A stretch of DNA of 64,000 bases from Phaseolus vulgaris (lineage: Eukaryota; Streptophyta; Magnoliopsida; Fabales; Fabaceae): the NCBI RefSeq assembly GCF_000499845.2, contig NC_023755.2, positions 7,260,847 to 7,324,846 on the forward strand, in the 5' to 3' direction. A program made the position numbers and the translations under genes. A model generated the notes under the pieces. The model saw only the letters and a program-made list of their open reading frames with translations, was not told the DNA's origin and did no database searches. Shown here one piece after another: positions 35,581 to 49,509 of this stretch; the first letter of the stretch is position 1; the number at the start of each line of letters is the position of its first letter.

Positions 35581-36439
35581 CACAAGAAGTTGGACTTGAG
35601 AAGGAAGAATTTTGTTCAGAATAATGCTTATAAACAAACTTCACATGCAACAGTTCACAGAAAAATATTTAACCCTTTTTTTTATATAAATATGGCACAT
35701 ATGACAGTTGTGATATTCACCTAGTGCCGTGTAAATCACCATGGACCAAGCTCTTGGTCAAGAAAAACTTCACGGACCTTGCATGTGTTATATAAAAAGC
35801 TCTGCGTGCATAGGTTATATAAAAAACACTCTGCCCCCGAAACCAAATGAAGCACAACTTGATACATCAAAATCAATATTTTATCACCATGAGTATGCCT
35901 TTTCAGAGAATATGTGCTTCTGCATGCATGGGTAATCTAAAAAGTATTGTGCCCATTAAACCAAATAAAACATAACATAATACATAAATACATATTTTAA
36001 TATATTAATTATCTTTTCAGTTTCTAATGAATAATTTAAGTTATAATAAATTTATTTTAAGTGATGGGTTGTTTTTAGGGATTTTTTGTATTAAATAAAT
36101 TAAATATTTAGTATAAAATAAAATGAAAAATGTTTAGTATATAACCTTTTGGTGATGCTCATTGTCCAACCTAAGTAATATTTTCAGTTTTAATTAGATA
36201 TAGTATATTCTTTTCTTTAAAAAAAACTATATCCAACCACATTTAATAAAATATCGTATTAGAACTTGAAAATAGGTATCACCTGATTTACTATAATAAC
36301 TAATATATAAATGGAAGATTTTATTTAATTATTGTTTTTTTTACACTGGTTTATCATTATTTACATAATTTATATTTTATAAAATAATAAAAAACTTAAA
36401 ACTCCCTTAAAATTTATGATGATTTGTTTCTTCATTTTA

Positions 36440-36443
<4 letters not shown>
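35581..36443. other. Intergenic; imperfect internal duplication, no gene
   Basis: Two related stretches, 35778-35870 and 35925-35990, share GCATG...TATAAAAA/ATCTAAAAA...CCAAAT(A/G)AA...CATAA. A 64-codon open frame at 35741-35935 overlaps them and is not supported as a gene. Confidence 0.4.

Positions 36444-36475
<32 letters not shown>
36444..36475. repeat. (AT)16 microsatellite
   Basis: Uninterrupted AT dinucleotide run. Confidence 0.95.
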
Positions 36476-36479
<4 letters not shown>

Positions 36480-36657
36480 CATTGTACAATAAATTTTTTT
36501 AAATACTAATACATTCAAATGAAACAATGTAATACATTCAAATGAGGGTAAATTTGGAAATAAGGGATGCTGACATGGTTTTCCCTTTACATCTCTTCAT
36601 TTTGAGGGGAGAGGAGAAGGTATATCCTCTCCTTCACTTCCCCACACACAATCCTAG

Positions 36658-37475
36658 ATCCAAATAGTTGATATCTCATCACTTATTTGCCTTTGAACAG
36701 TACATCCATAGAAGCAAACAGGGGGTTACTCTCCCCAATCCAAACATACCCTTATGTCCCGTTTGTTTCCAAACAAAAAAAGGTATAGTGAAAGCATTGA
36801 AGGAAAAGTTAGAAAAACAAAAATATTGGAAATCATAGAAAACCATGTATCTTTGTCCTTTCAAACTTTCTTTGCTAGTTTGAAGAGATTTGCGAAGAAA
36901 CATTTTTTTTTTACAAATTAATTATATATAAAATGATTATTTATAGAATTTATGTTTTAATATAAATATAAGTATAATGCTTAGTATATACTTTTTATAT
37001 TATAATAAAATAAATAATTAAAATAATAATAAAAAGTAATTTAAAATTTAATTATTAATATGTACTTTTTATTATTATTCAAATATTTTTAAAGACAAGA
37101 GTAAATTTACATTTTACATCTTTAAAAAGAATTGAAATTTTCTCACAACCATCACTTCACTCACAAATTTTATTAAATATTTTTCACACATCCACTCTAA
37201 CATACTCCCTAATCCAAACATAAACATTTTCTCTACACTTTCTTCTCAAATCCTCACACATTCACTCTTTCAAATCTTCACACTTCTTCTCCCAAATCCA
37301 AACACACCCTTATGACCCGTTTGTTTCCAAGCAAAGAAAGACAAACAAAGGTACAAATGAAAGCATTGAAGGAAAAGTTGAAAAAACAAAAGAAAAATGT
37401 TTGGAAGTCATGGAAAACCATGTATCTTTATCCTTTCAAACTTTCTTGGCTGGTTTGTAGAGATTTGTGAAGAAA
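36658..37475 (+). repeat. Cluster of MITE-like repeats with two direct copies
   Basis: Copies at about 36740-36905 and 37295-37475 share CATACCCTTATG(T/A)CCCGTTTGTTTCCAA-type starts, GAAAGCATTGAAGGAAAAGT and AAACCATGTATCTTT. Between them, 37080-37310 repeats the left arm of the 29.1 kb inverted repeat (CTCACAACCATCAC; CTCACACATTCACTCT). Confidence 0.7.
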
Positions 37476-40400
37476 AATATGTATTTTTATTATTATTTAT
37501 TAATTTTTATTTTTAATATTTTTATATTAAATATTTTATAATTATTTTAAATTTATTATATCTATCAAAACACTTAGAAACTTTAAAAAAAATTCCACTC
37601 TTTTCTTTAATCCAAATCGTCCCATTTTTCACTCTCATTCCCTTCTCTTCCACTTCCTTAAATTTCATCTTTTTTTTTTATTCAAACAAAGCATTAGTGA
37701 TGATGTGAAGAGGCAAGGTGACGGAGTTGGTAACTGCTGAGATAAAAAAATGGGTAGAATTTTTTGTTTGAATTTTCCTATTATATTATTTTAAAATTAA
37801 GTAATTTTGTGTGTTTATTTAAATAATTTATATTTACTTATTAAAGAAATGATAATTTTAAAAAGAAATACTTCATTATATTTACTATTACTTATATTTT
37901 TAATGAAAATATCTTGCCATTGAGCTTAACTTGAGATCTTAACATTTATTGTGTTATGACCTCACATGCAATATAGATCCACTTGTTTCTTAAAACTGTT
38001 TGAAAATTGAAAGCACTTTAAATTATTAATTGACTTAAGTTTTAATGTTTTTGGATTGAAAATATTAATGGTCAAGGTGATTAAGTATTATTTAAAAAAA
38101 AAATATAGTCTAAATTGTCGGTGGCAGTAATAAATAACTATTTAATAACTCTGACTAACAAAACAATTACATTCTATAAACACTTCAATTATTGCCTTAT
38201 ATATCGTATAAATGTGTTTATTTGGGTTGTGTGAATTCCCTTCTAGCTATACTTTCCACAATGTGGATCATTAACTTGTGCTAATATTTAATGTAAAATT
38301 TTATTAATTACGGATATTATTAGGATTGAATTTCAAATTTATTTCACCATTAACAATTACATATAATATATGTTTTTGGTTGAACTATATGTTTTTGTAT
38401 TTTATTATAACACAAAATTGATTTTTTCATGGTTCAAATTTTAAATCATCTAGTTATATGTAATATGTAAATGATTAAAATAAGTATTTCTATACGGAGA
38501 ATTAGTTCAATTAGAGATTTTACTTTATCAATTCATTAAAAGTAATAATGAATTTTGCGATCAAAACAATAATGAATTTTAAAAAAAATATAATTATTAT
38601 CGAAAACACTAACAATCATTTTACTGAATGAATATTTTTATATTTCAAAATACTTGAATAATCTAAAGTTTGGATTAAGAAAGAAAATCAACTTTACGAT
38701 ATAGTATAAGGAAAAAAAAATATTTAACCCATATAACTAAGTTTCACTATCATTTTTGCATTTTAAAATTAAACTTAATGATATATTTTATCACACTTTT
38801 TTTTCATATATTTTATTATTATATTTTTAAATTTTTACGTATTTTGCCGACATATTAAATATGTTACAAAAATATTACAGAAGAACATTTTTTTAAATAA
38901 AATATCAGCAAAACAAACGTTATTTGTTTTTTCTATAACATTGTTGTAATTTAATTTTAGCTTTTTTTCTATAATACGTCAACACGCTTAATCATTTACC
39001 AAATTAGTAATTTGTGTTAAAGTTATAAAATAAGACGGTAAAATGTGCGAAAAACTTAGATAATAAAATAATAATAATAAATAGATGGCAACCTTTAAAT
39101 AAGCACCAAATTTATTTATTGGGTTGTTTTTAAGTGAGTATAAAACGTTATTTTAAGACACGTAATATGAAAAAAAATTGAATTAATAGTAAATTTGATG
39201 AGAACATAATGAGGCAAAATGTAGGAGAATATATATGTCTATGTGGTTCATGATTATGAAATAATATCATAAGCATATCAGCATCAAAGACCTACTTTAA
39301 ATTATTAAAATACCATATTATTACAAATTATATATTTCGTCTATTAATATACCATTTATCATTGTTGAATACCCTTCCATTAATTTATAAAATAGGATCT
39401 ATAGTTTTTAAAAATTGATCAAGCATAGAAGGGTACATTAATATATGTTGTTTAGATATTGTTACATGTCATTTCATGAAATATGAAATTTCATGAAATA
39501 TGAAATGTGATAGATGTAATTAAGATATTTTTTTTTTATAAAAAATAATAAAAATATGAACCATTTTAGAATTGATCTAATTCTTATACATAACGAATTC
39601 TTATATATAACGACTGCAAAAGACACACTCATTAATACCTAATCATCTAATCAACGAAACGACTGCATAAAACACACCCATCTCCATCTAATTAACGAAA
39701 ACAAAACTAAAAAATAAAGTGTTTGGTAATATTATGGGTTGTTTAAACTTGATGAAAAGCTTACTTAGAAAAATAAAGAAAAAAATACCAAACAAGTAAG
39801 CGAATCCTTAAGCTGAGATCATAGTGATTTAGTCTTCTCTCATAGTAATTGTCTCTTCCAATTAATCAGCCCCACGAAAGGGACACTTTTAAGATCATTA
39901 ACTTTGCCTTTGTTTTAATGTGTTTGACATTGCATTTCACACAAACTTTTTCAATTCCATGCTGCTATTCTAAGTTACCCACTTTGATTGATACTTTATA
40001 TTAATAAAATTAGTTATAAAAAACATGAAATTTACTATTAAATTTAATCCTTTTCCATTAGTTTAAATGATAAAGTTAACATCACAGGCAAGCTAAAATG
40101 ACCAAATATTATGAATAGATATAATTGCATCAAAGTTTTATTTGTATATGCACACAAAAAATATTTAGTTTACTCTTTATTTATTCCCCTAGTCCATTAT
40201 TGTGGTGGTTGTGAAGAAGATTATAAGAATTATAATATATTTTGGTCCATTAAAATGTGACCATGACAAATGATAGCAACACTTTCAACAAGATATGTAA
40301 TTTGTTTTTGGAGAGGTTCACATTTGTGCTATAATGTTTCTAATAGTTAGCCTACTCATAAATTTATTCTAATATTGTAAGGCTCACCATTTATCATTTT

Positions 40401-40629
40401 TATTTTAATATTTAGTGTAATAACATTACTTTTAGTAATATACAAATATAAAACTGATTTTTATCTTCTTAGGTGCTGTAAAAAAGGTTTAGTGATACAC
40501 AACAAAAAGAAATCCAAAACCAAGAGTTAGAGATGTTCAAGATTTTATATGTGATAATATTTTAGATGTCTTTTTTCTCATTCAAATATTTCACTTAAAT
40601 TTAGACTTAAAATATTTTTAGTTTTAGTT
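37476..40629. other. Intergenic, very AT-rich, no gene seen
   Basis: No supported coding frame. A short palindromic tandem (ATTTCATGAAATATGAA twice) lies at 39472-39506. Otherwise simple A/T runs. Confidence 0.45.
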
Positions 40630-40875
40630 GATGTGAAATTTTCAACCTATTTTTCTCACATTGAGACCTGTTAATCTTGCGTGAGACTATATATTTATAT
40701 AGATCTCGGCCAACAAATTTGTTATGATAGGTTCTAAATAACTTTGATATCATTTTAAGAAGTAAACTTTAAGTCTAACTCAACCTTATAAAATGACTGA
40801 CTCTTAAAGATAAAATTTACACATACTTATATACTTTGAAATCTCTTAATCCACATGGTCCGACAATTCTATTTA
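40630..40875 (+). repeat. Dispersed repeat (copy 2 of 3)
   Basis: TTTTAAGAAGTAAACTTTAA...CTCAACCTTATAAAATGACT...ACACATACTTATATACTTTG matches 22660-22840 and 47820-48110. Confidence 0.6.
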
Positions 40876-41309
40876 AAACATTATTTATTTTAGTTCATAT
40901 AAATTTTTTCAATTTTATCCTTAAAGAAACTTAAAATTTTTGGAAGAAAGAAAGATTTATCCTTAAACAAAATAAGGGTTTTAGTGAAAACTTTTTCATT
41001 ATAAAAGTAGAAAAATTGAAAGATATTGAAAAGATGCAGCTGAAGATGGAGTTCAGCAACAAGAAAAAAAATCATCCACTAACTAGAATTAACTACAGAT
41101 ATTTATAAGTTTGAATTACAAGTCCCATTTTCCTAATATATTGGGACACATAATGGAGGATGTGTATCATAGTAATAGCTAAACACCACAGGTAAAAACA
41201 TATGCACTCACCATCACTCACTTCAAACAATGGATTAATTTCATCTTCATTTTTTTTTATTGTTTTAATTTTTCTTTGGCATGGTGGCATTGGGGACTGA
41301 AGTCCCACA
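40876..41309 (-). other. Downstream region of the NAC gene, probable 3' UTR near the gene
   Basis: No independent gene. The part next to the stop codon (about 41150-41309) is plausibly the transcript's 3' UTR; no poly(A) signal could be chosen with confidence. Confidence 0.35.
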
Positions 41310-44300
41310 TCAGTAATTGTTCCACATGTGAGGCATCCCCACTTCAGATAAGTAACTCTCTGAGCTTCCTTCTCCAAAGCTTGTAGACCCTTTAAGACTT
41401 TGGTTCAGAGGATTCCTTTCCATTTTTGTGATCTGACTCAAAACAGCTTTCAACACTTTTCTGTCACAGGATAAAGGGTCTAAACAGTAACCCAAATTTG
41501 GTGCTCCTCCATATGTAGTTGCAGGTAGTTTAGGCTCCATGGTAGTCATGTGGTTGAAAATGGGGTTTGCTTGGTTCTGAGAGAAAATGGAGAAGCAGGG
41601 CACTTGCTCAAACTCATCTGCATGAGCTTGAGTTTGATCAAAACTAATGTAAGAGTCCATTAATGCAGGAAGAGATGAAGAGCCTGTGTCTTCATAGCAG
41701 CTACCCATGCTAGGTTTGGCTGAAACTTCTCTGCTTTTGTAGAACACTCTACACAAAACCCAGTCTTCCTGCATTTACATATTGTGCACATTGTTTAAGC
41801 TAAGGTCTTTAACTAATATTGGATTAAGCAAAACAGTTCAGAAAGTGAAAGGAAAGCAGTATGATTGATCCTATGAAAACACAAGCCAAAAACCTTACAC
41901 ATGGAAGAATTTGGTGCTTTCAAAGGCTTACATAAGGGTACAATAAATAAAAAAATCAAATAGGATCTTCTTAGGTCAGCTACCCCATATATCTTATGCA
42001 GTCACATTCTAGCCAATAGCCAAGTGAGACAAAATTTGGTTTTGGCACAGAGCAAAAACATATCCCAAAAAGTCAAAAGTCCTCAAATTTTTTATTGCAA
42101 ATCACTAGCTGCCTCCCTGATGCATGCAAAGGAAATCAAACAAGGCCCTTGCCAAAAGTCTATGTATAACATAATATTTTATGTATATACTGACCATTCA
42201 AAGTGGTTAATGGAAAAACAAGTTCCCATTACTCACTCATTTTGGTCCAATACTAGCTGGTATAAAATGTTGTCACAACTTCACATAAAATATGCATGTA
42301 AATGAAACATGTTTAGAGGACACAGAAATTAGATCCTTTTTATATATTCAATTACAATACATAATCAGTATAAACTATAGTATATATTAAGTTGTTTAAC
42401 TAAGTCATATCATTGATATAATATATAATCAGCTGATATATAACATTAGGGTATATATACCTTAGAAGAAGAAACTTTAGGGGGTCCATGGGGACCTTCT
42501 ATGCGAAACTCATGCATGACCCATTCAGTTTTTCTCCCTTTGGGTGCCCTTCCTTGATAGAACACCAAAGTCTTCCTCATACCAACAAGGGTGCCCTTGC
42601 GAAGGATAGGTCTGTCCTTCCCTGTGGCCTTCCAGTACCCTGAGGCAGTGGCACGATTTGTGCGTAACCCTGTTGCATACTTACGGTCTCTTTGTGTATA
42701 GAAATACCAGTCTTTCCCTCCCACACATGCTGTTTCTGCATAACCATTACAACACAGTGTTATCATTATTATTATAAATACTATTATCATTAACAATCTA
42801 AGAACATAATTTCAAAAACAATGATACATCGTATGCAATTTATAGTGAAAAAAAGTTGTATGTTTTGTGTTGTAGAAGTCAACTACATGACTAGTGTTAA
42901 AACCATCTGTTAATGTCAACAATATTACATTATTATTACTAAGTTGAAGGAAAAAAGTGATTCAAATGTGTAGAAAAGAAGAGGGGTGCTTATATTTTTG
43001 TGGTGATGTATATATAATATCTTCTTGATTTCAGTAAGAAAGAGGAACATGTGCAGTTAGGTCAATAAGGTGTGTCGTGTGTTCAAGTCAACTATGATCA
43101 GTTAAAAACAATTGTTCACATTAACAACATTATCTTTTGTTTATAATATAATCCTAAAATTAAATGAGTAAGGTTTTCTTTACTTTGTCTTGTTAGAACA
43201 AATAAAAATTATTAAAAGAAGTTATATACATATTGTTCCATTGTACAATAGACTCTATATATAATACTCAGAATCAGAATACAGTTTAAAGAAAAATACA
43301 AAAACCAAACAGTTCTTCATGAGAAGCAATTATTATTATTTGAATGCAAATTATTCTGGTTACTATTCATACAGGCCCCTGTTTATGAACAGCTTAATTC
43401 TTCCATTAATTGCACTTGTTTCTTCTGATTTACCTATCCTTATCAGTTTCTTTTCCTATATGACATGCTTACATAAAATACAAAACTAATTATGTTGATT
43501 TCATAATCAAACAGTTGGTATTATTTCTTAAATAATGTAAACTATGAACACATGGCCTAGCACACCAAAGCAATGTTGACCCATCATATCAGGCCCAGAA
43601 ATCTCTTTTGTCCTTGTTCATAAAAATATGTTATTAAGCACCTCAATAATTATTCATGTAGTACCAAAATAAATAAACACACAGATATTTTAAGGTGCTT
43701 TTTTTAAATATTTAAAAATTAAGAAGGATAGAGATCCTTTTTCCTCCTTGGAGATAAGGAATTAATTTTTCAGTAAATTATTGTTCAGTGGATTAAGGGG
43801 GAAAAAAGAAAAGCAAGTAGGACATGACAGTTAAAGAGAAAATGTAAATTTAACTGTGCTGCTCATGATAAGTCAAATCTCAGTGTAATTGTTTTTGACA
43901 TGAAAGTACTATAAACATGGTGAGATCCAGCTAGAATAGTGATAAGGCTTGGGAGTTCAATCACTTTAATATGACATGTAAGGGGAGATGTTCATGTGCA
44001 GGTGTGTTGTTGCAATGAAAATCATTATCTGAATTATTTTGGTGAAAAAATCACTGTCAAACACTTTATAATAGGACAAAATTCAATAAGTCAAATTTTT
44101 CAAAAACTGAAAAAAGCTATGAAGGTGATGTATATCATGCATTAACCGTTGGATAATATTACAATATATTGCATATAATATATATATACATGCAGATATA
44201 TATGATTTTTAGAGCTTCCCATTCAAAGTTTCCAACCTAACTGTGCAGATCCCTTTCAATGAGAGAGCAGTGCTTCTGCATCCACAATTTCATATTAACA

Positions 44301-45321
44301 TATATATAGAATTAATAATTATTAAGTACGGAAGACAAATTCTTTTTTTTTTATTAAAGTAAATTCCAATATATTTAAGTTTATTATATAATATATAGTA
44401 CAGGAGTGCAGCCACCTGTTCCTATCTATGTGAATGTGGCTGGGGTTGAAATTAAAGTTATGCCCCACAAGAAAATGCAAACTGAAAATAGAGATGTTTT
44501 TCCAATTATTAACAAGGAAAATATTGAATTAATTTGGATCATACATCAGACATGGAATTATTGATATACCAGAAAGAAGAAGAGATGAATCTTGTTCTTT
44601 CACTAAGCAAACAGAATCCTCAGAATATGTCATAATCAGAGGGTTAAAAGGATGAACACTTGATGATGATGATGATGATGAACCATAATTTTGTGATGAA
44701 TTGATGTGTAGGAATTAGAGGTACTCTATAATGTCTCACTAGGCACAGATGGCAGCTATATATGTTGTTTGTTTGGCATGAAAGCACTGAGAAGTGCATG
44801 TATAGATTGGGATCTATAAGAGCCATTGCAGTTGCTATCATCACCTCACCCCACATAAATGAATTTGCCCTCATCACAACAATTCAAAACAAATGAAAGT
44901 AACAACTCATTTTGTACTTTATCAACCATAATAGGAAACTGGAATGGATCAAGCATGCTGCATGCCCATTATTAGTGTCATGTGGGGTGGCTTTGCCCTT
45001 CACTCTGAGATGAACAAAACTACACAAAATTTCAATCTTTCCCAGTTTCTCTTATGATGAGAAGCAAAAACTAAAAACATGAACATGATTATCAATACTT
45101 GATGATATATATCAGATAATGCATGATATGTATAGAGAAGAATAAGAGTACTGACCAGGAATATCCCAAGGTTCACACTTGTTAAGGTCAACATCTATCA
45201 TGAGAAGGGAATCATTGTGTGTGAGCTTCTTCATCAAGTAATCACAGACAAGCTCTTCATCTCTTGGATGGAACCTGAACCCTGGTGGCAACTTTGCCTC
45301 CACCATGCTTATGTTGCTCAT
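41310..45321 (-). CDS. NAC1: NAC-domain transcription factor, NAC1 (NAC021/022) type
   Basis: Three exons: 45156-45321, 42461-42735 and 41310-41768, GT/AG introns of 2420 and 692 bp, predicted 299 residues. The N-terminal NAC domain (about 10-165) has [33 protein letters not shown] across the first junction, [49 protein letters not shown] and [12 protein letters not shown]. The C-terminal part matches Arabidopsis NAC1: [21 protein letters not shown] and the end [17 protein letters not shown]1 proteins bind DNA in the nucleus and promote auxin-dependent lateral root formation; that role is taken from the family. The start at 45321 fits NAC1 alignment; Met6 is a possible alternative. A miR164 site lies in exon 3. 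Confidence 0.95.
41588..41608 (-). promoter_or_regulatory. miR164 target site in NAC1-type exon 3
   Basis: The plus strand here reads TGGAGAAGCAGGGCACTTGC plus one base, matching miR164 except at positions 17 and 21. The mRNA therefore pairs perfectly across miRNA positions 1-16, including the cleavage site. The site encodes QVPCFS, the same place used in Arabidopsis NAC1. Post-transcriptional cleavage by miR164 is expected from family knowledge. Confidence 0.9.
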
Positions 45322-45480
45322 GATTTGGAATGGATAAAGGGGTGTGGATAGAAGAAAGAGAAAAGAGGGTGAGAGTTGAAGTGAGAAAAATGGAGAAGTA
45401 TAATAAAGGAAGGAGGAGAAGAAAGGAGTATATATAAATGGAGAGGGATCACAAGTTGCTAAGTCAACATGTAATTGTTT
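45322..45480 (-). promoter_or_regulatory. NAC1-type core promoter and 5' leader
   Basis: A TATA box (TTTATATATA on the minus strand, about 45429-45438) lies about 110 bp before the ATG. A purine-rich run on the plus strand (a CT-rich leader in the transcript) lies between. The start of transcription is expected near 45400. Confidence 0.55.
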
Positions 45481-47819
45481 GCATGGAAGAAGGGTAGGAT
45501 GGTCATTAAGTTCTGTGTCTCAACACAATGAATGATGACGTGCACAACCCAATCACCTCCTTCATTTCTGCCTCTTAAACTTATTTTCATCTCTTCACCA
45601 TTTATGTCCTTCACATTATCACAAATAATACAAAACATACATTTTTTTTTCACACTTCCTAATTACCCTTTCATCAAAATTTACACCATGTTATTTATTC
45701 TTATCAAACATTTTTTCCCACTTCAATTACACATCAAATTTTGAAATAAAATGATTAAAATGAGTAAATCGTGTTATCTTTAGATAATTTTAATTAAAAT
45801 TTGATTATACTAAAATTTTCACACATTTACACACACTAAAATGGTATCGTTTTGATACGATTTTTTTTTGCATAATAACATCGTATCATCTTTACATAAC
45901 TTAACTATTTCGATAATTTTTTAAATTTTTATCTATTTTACTAATTAAGAGGTAAAATTTTACCATTATTGATTAAAATATTCAATAATAACATTATAGA
46001 TGAAGAAAAAGTTTTTTTTATATATATTTGAATCATAGATCATGCTAAAAGAAGCATGGTAAATATCTCTCTCCCTTACATAAATAGAGATACATCAAAT
46101 TTAACTTTAACATGATGATTATAACTCTCACATAAATTTGTGATGAAAAAAAAAAGATAATAATTAGAGAGTAGGCACATAAGCAGCCAGTTTGAAATGA
46201 AGAGTGTGGTGATGAGAGATGACATAGCCATCTATTTTAATTTTGTCCACTTCTTCAAGATCTCTCTCCCCTTCTAATAATTTATTTTATTTTATTCAAT
46301 GTTTTGTTATTTATCTTTGTCACAAACTAATACACTTTTGTTAATATGCTTTGCCCAAACTAGAAATGCATAATCTCTCTCCTTTTGCTTTTGAATTGTA
46401 TTCATATTGGTTGTTCATAAGCTGGCATCCATAAGAATTTTCTTGAATGACCTTTATTTGGAACAAAGCATAGAGTGATTAATATCATATATTAATTTTT
46501 GTTTAAGGGTTATGCTGAATAATTTATATGCATATATGAAGAAGACACATAGGCTAAAGAGTATTTTGTGCTCAAATTTTATAGGATGCCAAGGGAGTTA
46601 GGATGTTAGGTGATCAATTTCGTCACAATATTAAAAAAATGCCTAAAATATCAACACTAATGCTTTTATTAATTTATTAATCTATTCAAATCTTGTTGTT
46701 AACCCAACACTTCAAAAGGGTTACACCTCCTAAATTCTCTTAATCAAATATATTACCACATGTAATTAATATAATTAGGCATATATAATAAACTCAGATC
46801 CTCTTATTTAGTTCAACATATATGCTAAAGACTTTTTACTAGTTTAAGAAAATTTAAAAATAGTATTTATTTGTAAAAAAATATATGTTGTCAAACACCC
46901 TTGAGAACATTCTAAACCAGTGTTCAATATATAACTTCTAATATCCTTTTTTTAAGATATAAAGTATATTCCTAATAGAAGGACAAATTTGGTCCTATAT
47001 AATCTTTTCTCATAAATTAGAATTTCTCTAGCCTTGTACAATATTTTAAAATTACAATTATTTTCAGAATAAAATTTAGCTGGTATATTTGGAGCAACTC
47101 TTGGGAACAAGATAAAAATCAATCCCTTACTACTTCATTTTTTTTTTTCATAAACCAATTATAATTATTTTATGAAATATTATACCCAACCTTATAGGTT
47201 AACTAAAAAACCGTTTGTTTATTTAAAAATAAACATAGGTTTTATAAATCCATTTTCTTAAATAAAGAAATGCACTATGTATCCGAAGAACTTTTAAGCT
47301 AAAATATATGGACAATAAACTTTTATAATATTGAAGATACAAATACCAAACAATGATACAAATTAATGGAATAAATTTCTTTTTTAAATGCACTTATTTT
47401 AATTTAATAAACTTATGAAGTAATTAAATAAGTTGTTTTGTGATAGATGAAAAACCTTTATTTTAACCCTTCATGCATGTTAAACACCTCATGATGCCTA
47501 TGAAGGAAGATGTAAAAAACATGCATTATATGTTTTCAATAATTGAAGATAAAATGGGTTGTGAGGGCTACATTTATCCAACTTACAATGTAATGCAAAA
47601 AAAGTTGCATGTCTATAGTAACAGTGAAAGAAAAACCTTCCCCATCACTAATCCAATCAAAGGTGCAATCCCCTTCACATCTTATAAATTTGTAAAAAAT
47701 ATTGTAATAAGGTTATAAAATAGTTTTCATTTAATTGATTAGTAGGTTTTTCCAAAAAAAATAATAATAAATAACAGATCCAATAAATAATATAATATTA
47801 AAAAGTATATTTTAAATCT
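45481..47819. other. Upstream intergenic region of the NAC gene, no gene seen
   Basis: AT-rich, only short random frames. It may hold distal control elements of the NAC gene; none was identified. Confidence 0.4.
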
Positions 47820-48110
47820 AATTAAATCTGATAAGATAAGTTTATAAGATGAAATTTGCAACCATTTATTACGAGGTAGACTTTAAAAATTCAACACCAT
47901 AAAACCGGCTCATGAGGTGAGGTTTGCACCCCACTTATGGGGTGACATGATAAGTCCAACAAACACTCGCTAAGATAGCATATTACGAAGTGAACTTTAA
48001 ACCTAACTCAATCCCATAAACCCGATTCATGGGATGAGGTTTGCACCCACTTATATACAATGAAATATCTTAATCTCTAGTCGATGTGATTTCCAACATA
48101 AAAATTTAAA
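47820..48110 (+). repeat. Dispersed repeat (copy 3 of 3), internally duplicated
   Basis: Two tandem-like units (47870-47950 and 47985-48095) share ATTACGA(G/A)GT...ACTTTAAA...CATAAAACCGGCTCATGAGG / CATAAACCCGATTCATGGGA and GAGGTTTGCACCC. Related to 22660 and 40630. Confidence 0.7.
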
Positions 48111-49509
48111 CATTACTTTCAACATAAAATCTTAGAAAACAAAAAAGTTTCATTAATGTAAAGTGTTTAAGCATATGATTATTATTAGTAGAGTAGCTAG
48201 GGTTGGTCTATGATGATGATGAACAGAGAGCCAGGTGTATAAAGGCACACGTGAATTTGATTGTGAATGGAACTTGTTTTCGTGTGTTGTTCCAAGTCAA
48301 CCTAATTGACAAATTCCTGCAACATGATTTCAGATTCAAGGCATTAACAGGGAGAGAAGAAAATTGCATGTAGGTAATATAATAATTACAAGAAGAAGAA
48401 GAATAGTTGAAAAGATGAAGAGTTTGATGGGGTAGACCAAAACCGTGTGAAATATCACAATCATGTAAAAGAAAAGAACAAGGAATAGTGGAGATTAGGG
48501 AATTTGATGACAGGGTTTGGCAGATGAGGCAATTGCTGCATATTTTTTTGACTATTTCAATTTTTATTTGGTTTTTATTTTTGTGGTTAGGTAAATGCAG
48601 GTTCCCCATTTTTAGGTATTGAAATTTGGGTGAGAGGGTCACGTGTGTGTCATAAATGTCTCCATGGAAATAGTGAGATTTCTTGAGTAGTTTAGTTTAG
48701 TGTTGTTGAAGAAGAAGAAGAAGAAGAAGAAGGGTAATCAAACCCTTCATTGCAATAGTACTCATCATGTTTTCCCCATTTGAAGAAATGATTCTTAATG
48801 CAATTAGGTTTTAAATTATTTTGAAAGATGTTATTTGACAACTACATACAATCTTTTAAAAAATTTACATTTCTTTACATGGATTTATATTTCAGTAAAA
48901 AATTATATTTTTCTTCTACTTTTAACACTTATAATATTATATCAATCTATTATTGAGTTGTCAACCTAGACTCAATTATTTTTGCTAGTTTCATAATGGT
49001 TTTTAATATAAAAAACATTACAAACAAATGTAATTAATGTAATGACCTTGCACCCTAAGTTCCAACTCTTAACCATGTTTTTTTAGAAAAAAAACCTAAT
49101 AAAAAAAATTTACAAAATTTTTTCAGAAAAAATTATTTGTAAACACTTTTACAAAAATCAAATAAGATCTTCTATAAGTTCTAATTAGTTTATACACAAC
49201 TTAAAAATGAGAATTTGGAGAAATCATATGAAATTATGCAAATTAGTTTATAAATTTTAGTTAATGAAAAAAAATTATTTAATCTTTCCTTCTTATTTTC
49301 TTGTGTTTATGAAAAAAATATTTCATTTATTGTTTTTACTTTTTTATGTTTATTCAAACTTTATAATTATAGGACTCACTCCTTTCTCTTTTTTCTTTCA
49401 TAGATATTAATTTTTTAGACAATCAAATTAGACACATTAAAATCAAACACTAATCAATACGAGTTATTTCTCCTAAAATAGATTTGAATCTTTGTTTATC
49501 ATGTTGCGT
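48111..49509. other. Intergenic; GAA microsatellite; an unsupported 144-codon frame
   Basis: A (GAA)8 run lies at 48708-48732. A minus-strand open frame 48208-48642 (144 codons) starts MTLSPKFQYLK and ends in a Ser run. It has no recognisable domain and looks like chance, though 48200-48650 is less AT-rich than its surroundings and could be transcribed. Confidence 0.35.
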
